Shown here: positions 44,735 to 56,452 of the stretch, one piece after another
Layout of the letters: the number at the start of each line of letters is the position of its first letter
Numbering within the stretch: the stretch's first letter is position 1
NCBI GenBank assembly: GCA_963082975.1
Contig: OY720344.1
Location: 74,884,053-74,948,052 of the forward strand
Source of the DNA: Labia minor
Taxonomy: Eukaryota; Arthropoda; Insecta; Dermaptera; Spongiphoridae
DNA length: 64,000 nt
Reading direction: 5' to 3'
Notes under the pieces: generated by a model
Told to the model about the DNA's origin: nothing
Database searches by the model: none
What the model saw: the letters and a program-made list of their open reading frames with translations, nothing else
Program-made: the position numbers and the translations under genes

Positions 44735-47005
44735 AATACATCAAGGATCCGGGGTATATTACCTCAAATGGAGTAACAATAAAATTCAAGGGGATAATAT
44801 GATCAATTTTCAAAATTTTCAATTTATAATCTTTTTTCACAATAATGGTTTAACTTGATAGCTTTCCAGGTATTCAAAGACGTAAAATTAATACAAGTTA
44901 AAAATATAAAAACATTAGTAAAAGTTAAAAGAAATTGTTTTAAAAACAGTCTGTTAAATCCGATACTAACCATGTTGGGTCATAATAGATTTTTGGACTT
45001 ATTTTTAATGAAAACTAATAATTCAAAAATTAATATTAATCATTAATCAAAGTGATAAAATTATTTTTTAATCTTTTCAATTTTTAATTGCTTCACATAT
45101 CTTTCACCTAAATTCCAATTAATTAAATAAATAATATATCTCTATTTTTTGCTTTGTAGAATGAAGTGGATATAAGAAAAAATATTTTGACTTAATGATT
45201 GAACAATATTCCCAACTATACTTATATACATACACAAATTAGAAAAAAAGTCATTAATTAAATTTCCGAACCATAACTTATTTTATGATATTATCATGAT
45301 GCCAATACTTTAATTTAAAATAATTATAATAATATAATATATAGAACCAGATCTAATTAAGAAAAAGTAAATTCATATAATTATATTTATCTAACAAATC
45401 ACATAAAAAAGTTAAATTTTATAAAAAATTATAAAGTAGAAAACTGGATTGGAGATGATAATTAGACATTTTGATGACTACAGTTCCAACAAAATGATGA
45501 GACATCCAATATCACATACATTTAAGAAAATTTATCCACTTCACAAGGAAATTAAAGAAAATGAAGAGTAATAGTTCAGAGAAGATTTTACTCTACCGAA
45601 AGGTCACTTAGACCATCCACATATTTCTTCTATATTCTATTTCATTTTAAATCTATCTCATCAGAGAGATTTAGATCCTAGCTCTTTTTAGCTCTTTTAA
45701 GCGTTTTATTCTTTATAAGCTAAATTAGATTTTATTAGATGTTATATATTCAATTTTATAATTGTTTATACTAAACCATGCACTTACTTTCAAAAGAATA
45801 TAATATTTGATTACCTTTTATATTATCGTACTGTTTATTATATTTATATTTAGATCTATTTCATATAATGCTAAATTCATACAAAAAACTTTTACAATGA
45901 TATAGAAATCTAACAGTCAAATGACCCTTTGTTTGGGTTAATGTGAAAACACATTTTATGTTATTAATTTAGAAAAGTCCTCATGCTATCAGGCTTTTTA
46001 ACAAACAGTGATACTCTTTATTCTTCTTTATCTCTGAGGTTAGATATCTAAATTGCTAACAGAATTCAGAATAGAGAGAAAATTATCCAAATGTTTTTGA
46101 TTTTTCACTTTGTTTTTTTCTCAAAATATCAATAAAAAGTTAAAAAAATAATAGTCTAGTGACTTTATTAATTTCATTTCTTATTATGATTTTTTTAATC
46201 ATTTCAAATTTTTAAAGTTAATTTAAATTAAATAAAAGAGGATTATTTTGTTTAAATAGTCATTTAAAAATAATATTTAGATTACATTTTGAAAATACAT
46301 ATTACTTCTAATATTTTATTTTTCAAAAACCACCTCATTTGTTATAATTTTAAATAATTTAATAATTCATAACAATTATTTATCTATTTTTAATTCTAAA
46401 AGATTTATGATTAAATAACAAATATTAATTATTAAAAAATAAACTAAAATGAATCAGAACAAGCTATGATATGAAAAGTTATTTAAAGGAATCATCAGTT
46501 AATTTTCTAAAATAATTTTATTTATTTAAATGAATTTTTGATTCATTGAATAAATGCATCGGTAAAATATTCTAGGTGCAACCGGATATGAGAAATGTCT
46601 ATTCAGTGATATTAATATTAATATATTTGTTATATCTCTCTACTTATTCATTAGTTCATATATATATATATATATAGTTATATAAAATATTTCTACGAAA
46701 GTTCCATTCATAATTTTTATTTGAATATTCAGTAACTTACTATTGAAATGACCCCTCTTTTTATCAATATTTATATAGGTAATAACTTAATCAAAAATTT
46801 AAAAATAAATATACTTTAAATTGTTTAAATTAAAAAAATTAAAAATTAAAAAAATTATTCAATCGACTGAATTAAACTAAAATAATTAATGGTATCCTAT
46901 TGGTATTTATTGAATTATGGAATATATATGTAAGGGGAAATTTTTATAAAATTCAAATATATTTACTTAAATCTATAGGTAGACATTTATTTTGATTTTT
47001 ATAAA
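44735..47005. other. AT-rich DNA, no gene seen
   Basis: I found no motif-bearing frame or repeat with termini. (TA)n runs lie near 46662-46675. Confidence 0.5.
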
Positions 47006-47009
47006 ATTA

Positions 47010-47288
47010 CTAGCTGCTCAGATCGCCTTCGGCGATCTTCACTTCCAGACGGGTGCTGTGCCTACTGTACCCCCAAGTGATACATAGTATTTGGTTGAAA
47101 GTCTGTATATATAAGGTATTCATCCATTTTGTTTCAATCAGTATATTACACAAAACATTCATTTTTTTATATTCTTATTTAAAATTTATTTTAATTTAAT
47201 CAGTAAATTAATTATATAATATTATTTTGTGTTATATCTATCTCTGTGGCTCTACGGCACTCGAAAGTTCTTGGCCGCAACAACCATA
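47010..47288 (-). mobile_element. Helitron 3' end (copy H3) joined to a LINE 3' tail
   Basis: The organisation is the same as 22365-22617. On the minus strand it has the LINE end 'ttcgagtgccgtagagccac' with GATA tail (47288-47237), the Helitron body, a hairpin (47021-47027 with 47031-47037) and CTAG at 47013-47010. The hairpin arms carry a T:A pair where H1 and H2 have G:C, i.e. a compensated change. Confidence 0.75.
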
Positions 47289-47964
47289 TTTGGTCGAAAA
47301 ATATTAAAAAAAAGGTATTATCACGCTCTAAACCGTATGTATGGTCACTCTAATTTAAAAGAATAAATAAAATACATATAATTTTTGTTAGATTAGACTC
47401 AAAAAATTTAGTAAAAAATCATTTTTAATAACAAGTTTTTATTTAAATGCTGAAAAAATAAAACAATAAATTTTTAATTAAATTAAACTCTTATTAAGGT
47501 ATTTTTATATTTTATATATTATTTATATTTATATATTATAACAAACTTGCTGCGATAAGATTTAATAATTTTTAAAATATCAGAAATTTTAATAAAACTA
47601 TTTGTGTAGATAGAAGTATAATTATAAATTATTAATATATTCTTATTAATTTTTATTCTTTTATTCTAATTTTTATTTTCAATTTATAAAATTAATAATT
47701 GTCTTTAAACTTTTAAAGTAAATTACGTTTTGAAACAGAATAAATAAATCATTTATTTTAATTGTAATATAAATACATTTACATATAATTTATTATTAAT
47801 TTTCTTTTTTCTTTTCAAATTCGTTTCAAAAATTGATTAGTGGTGCCATCTAACAAAATAATTTCAACAGTTCTACTTTTATTCTTAAGATCACGCTACT
47901 TGACAATATATTTAAATATAAATTATGTAAATGTAGGGTTTAATTCAAATCTTTTCTAGCAAAA

Positions 47965-47965
<1 letters not shown>
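47289..47965. other. AT-rich DNA, no gene seen
   Basis: Nothing recognisable. Confidence 0.5.

Positions 47966-47968
<3 letters not shown>

Positions 47969-48013
<45 letters not shown>
47969..48013. repeat. (TA)n microsatellite, about 45 bp
   Basis: An uninterrupted alternating TA run, the longest in the window. Confidence 0.95.
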
Positions 48014-48016
<3 letters not shown>

Positions 48017-48104
48017 TTAATATATTTGTATATTTTTGAGATATTAAACCGATCGATGAATTTTTTAGATTCACAACATAGATAATATTTATAAAGAAAA
48101 ATCT

Positions 48105-48490
48105 ATTTGTATTGGTTTCAGCCTTGAGAAAAATCAACTTTATTAGTATTTTCTTAATTTAAAATAACAATAACGTCATCCAATTTGTCTCTAACCATTC
48201 TTTTTTAATTGATATTGTATTAATATTATTTTAATATTTGAAAATTTTTTATTTAATTTCGGAATAAAATTAAAAATATTTATTTTAATAATATTTTAGA
48301 ATCAAATTACGAAATATATTTATTAATCTCTCACCAAAAAAAATCTAAAATTTATCTTGTCTTGCAAACAATGTTTTTATAATATCATAAATAAGTAATA
48401 TGTGTAAAATGTTTTCAAAATAGAAAGATACAAAGATAATTTATTCTTACAATTTCTTTCTTTAATTAATATTCATTTAAAATGATTATT
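48105..48490 (+). repeat. Composite repeat: repeat A fragment plus hAT-related sequence
   Basis: 48105-48185 ('tgtattggtttcagccttga', aacgtcatcca) matches 5826-5905. 48275-48320 matches the 30 bp unit of 12941-13000 with flanks, and 48465-48490 resembles 13015-13035. The two families therefore lie side by side here as fragments. Confidence 0.55.
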
Positions 48491-51390
48491 AAAGAATATC
48501 TTATTCAAAATAAATTGAGAAATAAATATGATCTAATAATATTAAATAGAAATAGAAAAGCATAATAGCAGCATAGCTGAAATGTAAATTTTGTCTAAAT
48601 AAATAATTTTTTAATTCCCAATATATCTTCTAAATAAAAATAAATTTAAAAAACCTAAGTTCCTTTTTTTTCTTTAGTTCTTGGGGCGTTAAACAGTGTT
48701 TCAAAAATTAACATTGAGTGTCCAAGTCTGTTAAGGATTTTGTGATCCATAAATCATAAGTTAATATTTAATAATAGTTATTAGAAAGTTTAGAATATTT
48801 TCGCTAACGATCAGGGGGGGAGGGGAATCTTTTCTGAAATGCATTAAGTTCAGCAGCATTAGTACATTTATGGGATGTATAATTCCATAGTTTTTTTAAT
48901 ATATTTTTTTGATTTGTGTTCCTTTAAAATATTTGAAATTTTTTAATCTGTTTTATCGTTTAATTTTTTGTTAATTCTTATAAATTTTTATTAGATAATT
49001 TTATGTTTTTATTATCTATTTTCGTGTTTATTTTTTATTAAATTACTAATTATATATTTATTTATTTATTGTTCTTTTATTAATTAATTTTAGATAGTTT
49101 TATAATTTTTAATATTTTTTCACTAAAATATCACTTAATATTTATTAATATTATTTATTTTTATTAAGGACCCCTAAGTTCCATTCATTTTAATCAGATT
49201 GATGCAATGATGGAACATTTAATAATTGTAATAAATAATTAAAGAATTGTATATCAATATTTTTTAAAGGGTCGAGCGATATCTAGATGTTCCAGGTACT
49301 ATATAACATAAAAGCTTGTTTTAAAAAAAGTTTTCTGATATTAATTTAATTTGTTTACTTGATTTATGTTGTTATATAATATATATGCTATAAATATAAT
49401 TATATGTATTTTTATTTATTTTTTTAATTGAGGAGATTTTGTGTGGAATTAAACTTTTAAGATAACTAATAAAATTTAATGCTTAAATTTCTACTAAATT
49501 TTTAACGAGATTTTTTTAATTAATATTTTACATATTATCACAATAATTTATTATATCACAAATAAATATATTTTAACTCGTAATAATTGACATTTTTGAG
49601 CCTTTAAGAAACTTCAAGCTGTGCTAAAGAATAGTTGCGCAATTGCATCAAATTTTAAAGGAAAAAAAAATTTAAAAACTAATAAGGTTAAAAAAATAAA
49701 TCAATCAATTAACAATGTATTTTTTTTTTTTTCAATTTTATTTATATATATATATATATATATAATCATCTTAAATCATAGTCTGATTTTTTGTGTTTTT
49801 AATAAAAAAATAAAAATAATGGAGTTTTTATTTTATTTTTAATTTATACCTAGTAATTTGTATTTTTTTCATTTTAGGCTTTACTTTCATATCAACCTTT
49901 TATTTTTATAAATGTACTTTAATAAAAATTGAATATATTTTTATTATTAAGCCAAAAGATTTTTCTTCATATATTTTTATTCAATTATATATTAAAATCA
50001 AACTCCATTATCTCTATTTTTTAACTTATAAGAATTTCTCTTTGTTAGATATTCTAATCTACAAAAAACCTTATCAATCACATTAAGAATATATATGTTT
50101 AAATATATATATACTTTACATTAGAGAAAATGAAATTATATTTTCGTTCCATTTATATTATGCATTGATTGAATAAAAAGGGAAGAATTGCTAAAATAAT
50201 TTTTTATTATTTTTATTAATATTCTATTATAATATCATTTATAATTATGTGTTTAAATATAATAGTTTAGTTTTCTATCCTCAGAACAAGATTCGATTAT
50301 AATTTTAAATTTAATTTTTAATAGGCTAATACAAATGTAAATAAACCATTTCTTTTGTAAATGTATTATAATGAGCAAACACCCCTCCATTCAAGTGCCA
50401 TTGAGCTTGGGCTATCAAGTACACCATTACGGCTCTCTCCTCTTAAAATTATAATTAACAAAAGAAGGAAATTTAATTTACCATATGTTTAATTGTAAAT
50501 GTTTTTTTAATTCAAAATCTCTTTCTATTAAGAAATAAATTCTATTGAATGAAAAAAATTAATTAAGAAATCATTAAATATAAATTTAATTGATATTATA
50601 TATTTATTTAAGTAACAAAGTACATTTTTGAAGTTTTTAACCTTGATTATAAGAAAAATATTTAAATAGTAAGAATCTTGTTCTTAAGATATTACATAAA
50701 ATTTCATAAAATAGGATATCTGTTATTTTTGGAGAATTTATCAGAAATTTTAAAAGGGGAAATCACTCATTTTTAAACTTTCTTAAATTAAACTAAATAA
50801 GTACTATATGAATGCAGATTATATAAATATATTATTATAGTTTAATATATAATATTATTGAATATCCATGTAATTGAGAAAAATTCATTAAATTTTTCAA
50901 ATATTAACAAAACTTTGGATATATTTATTTAAATTTTTTAAACTATTTCATCCTTTGTTTTGGTTTTTATTTTAATTAAAAAATTTGTATTTCTTTTTCA
51001 TAGTTTATATAAAAAAAATTATCCATTATAATCCAAAATTATGGATTTTGTAATAAGATTATGAATTGACTAAATAAATTAAAAATAAAATAAAAAAAAA
51101 AAATGATACGTTTTGATCTCTGTATTTGAGTCTCGGAGTAAAATTGTCTTATGATTCTATTATAAAATTGTAGATAAGAATTCATTTTTAATTTATTTTG
51201 AATTTAATTACTCATTCATTTTGAAATCACTTCCCCAAATTATCAGATATCTCTATTCAAATAAAAAAGAATTCATTTTTCTATTTATTCGTATAAATAT
51301 CTTTAAAATTTTTTATTAGCGCCAATATTAAAAAAAAACAACTTAATTTACACATTTTTAGAAAACCTAAAATGGTTTTGGTATTTGTTA
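48491..51390. other. AT-rich DNA, no gene seen
   Basis: 48790-48840 has a G-run (aggggggga). 50380-50450 is a short GC-richer patch. Neither resembles a gene or known repeat. Confidence 0.5.
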
Positions 51391-51396
51391 GTTATA

Positions 51397-51448
51397 CTAT
51401 CTCCACTTTAATTTTAATGCAACGCCATTTCGTTGAAGTGGGAGATAG
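51397..51448. repeat. Nested hairpin
   Basis: The stem ctatctccactt (51397-51408) pairs with aagtgggagatag (51436-51448, one bulge), and an inner stem caacg (51420-51424) pairs with cgttg (51431-51435). Length and shape would suit a small hairpin RNA or a palindromic MITE remnant. No flanking duplication is evident. Confidence 0.5.
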
Positions 51449-53187
51449 AGAATATGTAATTTTAATATTTAATATTCTTCTGATAGAACAATAATAATAA
51501 TAATAATATTTTTCTATCACCTCTCCATCCCTTCCAAAAAATGACGTCGCATTCAACGTGGCCATAACTTTGTTATAGTTTATAACAATAACTTATGTAA
51601 TAAAAATTTTAAATAAAATTTAAATTAGATAATGTGTTGTGTTGGTTAATTTACATAATTCACAGAAATATTTTTGAAATTATTTAATAAAATTTAAAAA
51701 AAATATTTAAATAAAACTAAAATTTTTAAATACAAACACTTTCAAAATGTATTATTAATTATTGTGTAAGCGAGCTTTATACTCATTTTTAAATTTGAAT
51801 ATTATTTAGAATTGAGAAAAATGAATGGATTTTAATGAATCTTGGGGCTAAATTATTGATTAAAAAAAACAAAATAATTTCTTCTTTAAATTCAATGTTT
51901 ATATTTTTGGCCACATATAGTTATATTATAAATATTATTGTTATTTTTTTGGTTTTTATTATTATATTTTATTAATTTATAATAATCTTTTTTATTTAGC
52001 TTCTTACATTAATCTTACAAATTAAACTAATATGGACTGCTAATTATCTAGATTAGGCAGTCGATGTTAGAGATATAATGATACATTTCATTTTAAATAA
52101 ATAAATAAATAAATAACAGTAAATTCAAAGTAATCTTTGTTTTACTAAGTATATAAAAAAATATCATTTTCATCATTCATCAGTCATTCTAATTTGAAGC
52201 TCTTTGGTTTGGGTAGTAAATTTTATTTTATTTTTTTCTTTATAAAAAAAATTACATGATATGCTTATTTTGGAACAGGCATTGTCATCATACATTCAAA
52301 GACAAATAAAATAGAGAGATTCTTTTTTTTATTTCATAAATCCGACAAATTTGCCTTTAGTTTATCAATTCTTGATTCAATATCTCATTCCAAAGCTCTG
52401 TTTAATATTTTATTTTAATTATTTACAAATATTATTTTATATATACATATATAGTTTATATTTATATTAGATATTTATTTGTTTATTTTTTTAAAGTTAT
52501 TTAATGTATTTTTTTATAAAAGACAATTAAAAAAAACACTCAACATACATTTTCTTAGGAAACGCTAAACTACATTTTCTATATTGCTTGCGATATTGAT
52601 GTCTTTCTTTTTTAATTTTAATAGATTTTAGGGGTAGAAAAATGGATAGATTATCTTTATAATGTTTCTATTTGACACAGACGAATTATATATGCGAAAA
52701 AACAATTTTATATTTTAGTATTTTACTAAAAGCTCTAAGATATATATATAAAATTATTTTTGTAAATAAATAATAATAATTTGATCTGATTTTTCTTTTT
52801 TTTTTAATATTTTTATACAATAAAATATATTTATTAATAAATTTTATGTAGATTTGTTGATTAAAAGTGAATATTTGGAGAAATTATTATTTTTAATGTT
52901 TCAACATGAAACGTAAATTATGTTTTATTATTTCTTTATTAAAATTAAAAAATTAAATAAAATCTTTGAAAATATCTTTTTTTATGGTTCAAATTTGCAT
53001 ACGATTATATTATAATTTAATTATTATTTATATTTTCATAATTTTTAGTTCTAAAGTCACATATTTTTTAAATAAAAGTAGACAAGAAAATAATAAACAG
53101 CTATTTCAGACGATAAAATATTAGGGATTATAAATATTTTCATGAACCAATATTATTTATTTGTTTTTGAGGGAAAACAATTAATTT
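51449..53187. other. AT-rich DNA, no gene seen
   Basis: Nothing recognisable. Confidence 0.5.
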
Positions 53188-53257
53188 GAAACGCCTGATA
53201 ATTATGCAACCGCCGTTACAGTTTTAACCAAATTTCATATATCCTTTCAGGCGTTTC
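53188..53257. repeat. Perfect 11 bp inverted repeat
   Basis: gaaacgcctga at 53188-53198 is mirrored by tcaggcgtttc at 53247-53257 around 48 bases. It is possibly a very short MITE, but no duplication is seen. Confidence 0.5.
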
Positions 53258-55816
53258 TGAAATTGCCAAATGAATAGAATCTTCTTAAAATATTAAATAA
53301 ACTAAGATATTTTTATACATATATCAATAATTTAATATATATATATATTAAATATTATTATTAAGTATATATTGTTGTGCCACGTCGTTAAGTATATAAG
53401 ATCATTTGTATTCAATTACAGTTGGCTTAAAATATCACTATTTCCGAAAAATATAAAGAATATTAAGATAAATTTAAAATATTTTTTAATATTTTATCAG
53501 AACATCAAGAAGTTTAGCTCACCTTTTAGATACTTAAATAATACTATTTATAATTAAATAATTTTTTATAATTTTTTAATTTTAATTTTCATTTGATTAT
53601 TCTTACCGTTTAATAAATTAAATTCATGTTCTGGTAAATTAATAATTTTGTGAAAATAAACATATAACGTTTATTTAATAAAAATAAACAATACAATTTT
53701 ATGCAATTATTTATTTTTAATTAATTTCCCCAAATCTCTTATTATAATCAATCTTGTAATACAATTTATAATATTTTGTATTTTTGTATATTTTCGTTTC
53801 TTTTATTACAATAATTTTTCAATCTAATTTTTCTTTATAATATATTTTATTTATTTGTGCAGATTAAGGAATTCTAAGTTATATTTACGATTTGTTTATT
53901 GTTTGTTTTTATTTTTATCAAAAAAAAAAATTCTTTGGTATAGTTTATAATAATCTCTTTTCTCTTTATACATTTTTGATAAGAAAAATAGGAGCATACT
54001 AAGATTATAAATATAAGAATTTTTCTTATTTCAATTTATTATTTTTTTAAATTTTTATATTTACTTTTTATTTTTATTTTTCAATAATAATTATAGAAGA
54101 TGGACGATTTTATAAAATTGTGAAAGCTCTGTAGTGATCATTTAGTTTGAAATTAAATTAAACGAAAATTTCTACATTATATATTTTATCATAGAGATCT
54201 CTGATCAAATAATTTAATAATTTAATATGATTTTACAAATAACTGATTTTTTGATAAACGTTAAAAGTTATAAATAATAATTAAATGTAAAGTTCAAGAT
54301 TTATAAAATATACGATTTTAAAAAAGAAATAAAGTCATTATTTTTTTAAAATATACTAAATAGATTAGTTAAAAATTGTATTTTGTACATATTTTCTTAA
54401 TTTACTTTTATAAAACTAATTATAAAGTATATATATATATATTGAATTAAGAATGCTTATCATTATAATATTAAAATAAATGACTTAATATTTTTTTAAA
54501 ATTGCAGACCATTTTAAAAATATATGTTAAATAATTTAATAAATACTTATTTAGAAATATAATAATAAGAATAGATTTCAAATATTGTATTTATTGTATT
54601 ACATTATAACAAACATAAGAGAATATAAAAAACCTTCTGAATCTGACTAGAGATCTCTTATTTCTTATTAATATTGGATAGTTTGGTATAAGAAAACAAA
54701 ATGATATATGTATTAATAGTTTTCTTATTTTCAGTTAATGATAGAGAAAGTAGTTATTCTACATAGAAAAGAGAGGGGGGTTTATTACATAGAATATTGG
54801 TCCATGGTCAAAATTCATTAATCGACTAGAGGGATATGCTGTTTATACATGTTTCACCAAATGAAGTATTGAAAGGAATTTCTGTGTCTGTGTGTTAAAA
54901 TCATTTTTTTAAAAGATAATGCCGTTGAGTAATGTTTAGATTAGTCTTTTAATTTTAAACATAGATGGCACTATCACTCATAAAACTAATGAATTCATTT
55001 CAATAAAAATTTGTCTTTTTATAATGTAAATCAAAAAGAGTCCGTTTTAAATTAGTTTAAATAAATATAATTATATTAAATGTGAAATTATAAGCATAAT
55101 TTAGTTAAATTTTCAAACTACTTTATTAATAAATATTATTAATAATATTAAAATAAAATTCAGATAAAATGTCTTGATCATATACAATAAACATGATAAA
55201 TTTTTAAAAAAGTTTTATATATATATATATATATATAACTATTGAATCTCAATAAATTTTCCATGTTTATAAAATAAAAAAAAAGATATTTATGGAATAT
55301 TGTAAGTTAAGATATATGTGCATACATAAATTATGGTAATGTATTTTTTCGGAAATACGAATTTTTAATGGCAAATTCTACAATTTATGAATCTTTTTTT
55401 TATGTATCTATTATTTAATGTTAAAATTTTAATATCATATATCTTGTCCTGTCTTACTTTATTAAAATCAATAAAATTTATTGTGATATTACCATACCCT
55501 GTGAGATTCCTATCTGTAGTATTTGTTCTTTCAATGCCTAAATTAATTTAATATAATCTAAAAAAGATATAACACAGGACATTTATCTCAATTATTCTCT
55601 GCATCTTAAATTTACTGATTCTAATCTATCTATCCTTTTACCCTTAAAAAAAGAAAACATCAAATTTACAGTTTAATTTAATATTTCATTCAGTTTCAGT
55701 TTCATCAATTGATTAAAAATAAATAAATATTTAAGTTTTTTTAACGATTGGTTGAATCTAATTTCAAAATTAAAAACAATAAAATAAGTTTTAAATTAAT
55801 TAATTACTCCTTATCA
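53258..55816. other. AT-rich DNA, no gene seen
   Basis: Nothing recognisable. Confidence 0.5.
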
Positions 55817-55885
55817 AATGCTTGGTAGCTCAGTGGTTTAACTACTGCTTTTGACTACGAGAGTCAAAACTCAACACATTCAAAA
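55817..55885 (+). pseudogene. tRNA-like fragment (A box only)
   Basis: gcttggtagctcagtggttt matches the D-arm/A-box region of a tRNA and a possible anticodon stem follows, but the T arm (GGTTCGA) is replaced by aaaactcaac. It is probably a tRNA pseudogene or a SINE head. Confidence 0.4.
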
Positions 55886-56193
55886 TAACATATTTCTTCA
55901 TTAAAGGAAATATTAATAATAGTTTTTTTAATTAATAAAATACTTATTAATTAATAAAATATTTAATTAAATAAATAAAAATAATGAAAACTTTTCGATT
56001 TACATTATATTTTTTTGTTTTTTATTTAAATAGTTCACTTTCTTCATTGAAATTTCATTATCCATTCACTTGACACCCACTAAAAATTTAATTTATTGTT
56101 TTAGAGTAATATAAATTCAATATAATTGAATTCTTACTGTGGACACTAATTCAAAACGATTGTTTCTTTTCCGCCACTCCTATTGTTAATCTG
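55886..56193. other. Region downstream of the receptor gene
   Basis: This would contain the 3' UTR of the dopamine receptor on the minus strand. AATAAA-type signals are numerous in the AT-rich sequence and cannot be ranked. Confidence 0.5.
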
Positions 56194-56452
56194 TTAAATG
56201 GCAGAGATTTGTTCGCCGTCAACAATCTCACTGTTGATTCTCGTGTGCCGCACAGAACCTTCTGATGATCGTGGTGTTGCCAATTCACCCCGATATGCGC
56301 CATTTCGTTTTCCGGTGACACCACATGTGGATGGTGCACTACTTGGTTTCCGGTTACCCGAGCCCAGGTTATCCCGATCACCACACCGGCACCATTCCGG
56401 ATGATGAGTTAAAATCCGCCGAAATGCTTCTCGAAACTCGGTATTAAAGATG
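56194..56452 (-). CDS. Dop1R1: Dop1R1 last exon: helix 8 and cytoplasmic tail
   Basis: The acceptor is catcctag. The frame continues [15 protein letters not shown] (helix 8), [11 protein letters not shown], then a Ser/Thr/Arg-rich tail with likely kinase sites ([17 protein letters not shown]) and the end VDGEQISAI before TAA at 56196-56194. The longer minus-strand frame 56151-56384 is an overlapping shadow. Confidence 0.9.

Noticed and set aside
44553-44735. 60-codon frame with CTTGGFLLPEGGTST
   Set aside because: It ends in a hAT terminus, so the frame is most likely accidental reading through a transposon end.
47940-48137. Open frame through the (TA)n run
   Set aside because: The Ile-Tyr repeat is a translation of the microsatellite.
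55817-55885. Functional tRNA gene
   Set aside because: The T arm and B box are destroyed and no acceptor stem pairs.
56151-56384. 77-codon minus-strand frame over the receptor tail
   Set aside because: It is in a different frame from the exon that continues TM7 with correct phase, so it is a shadow of the true C-terminal exon.
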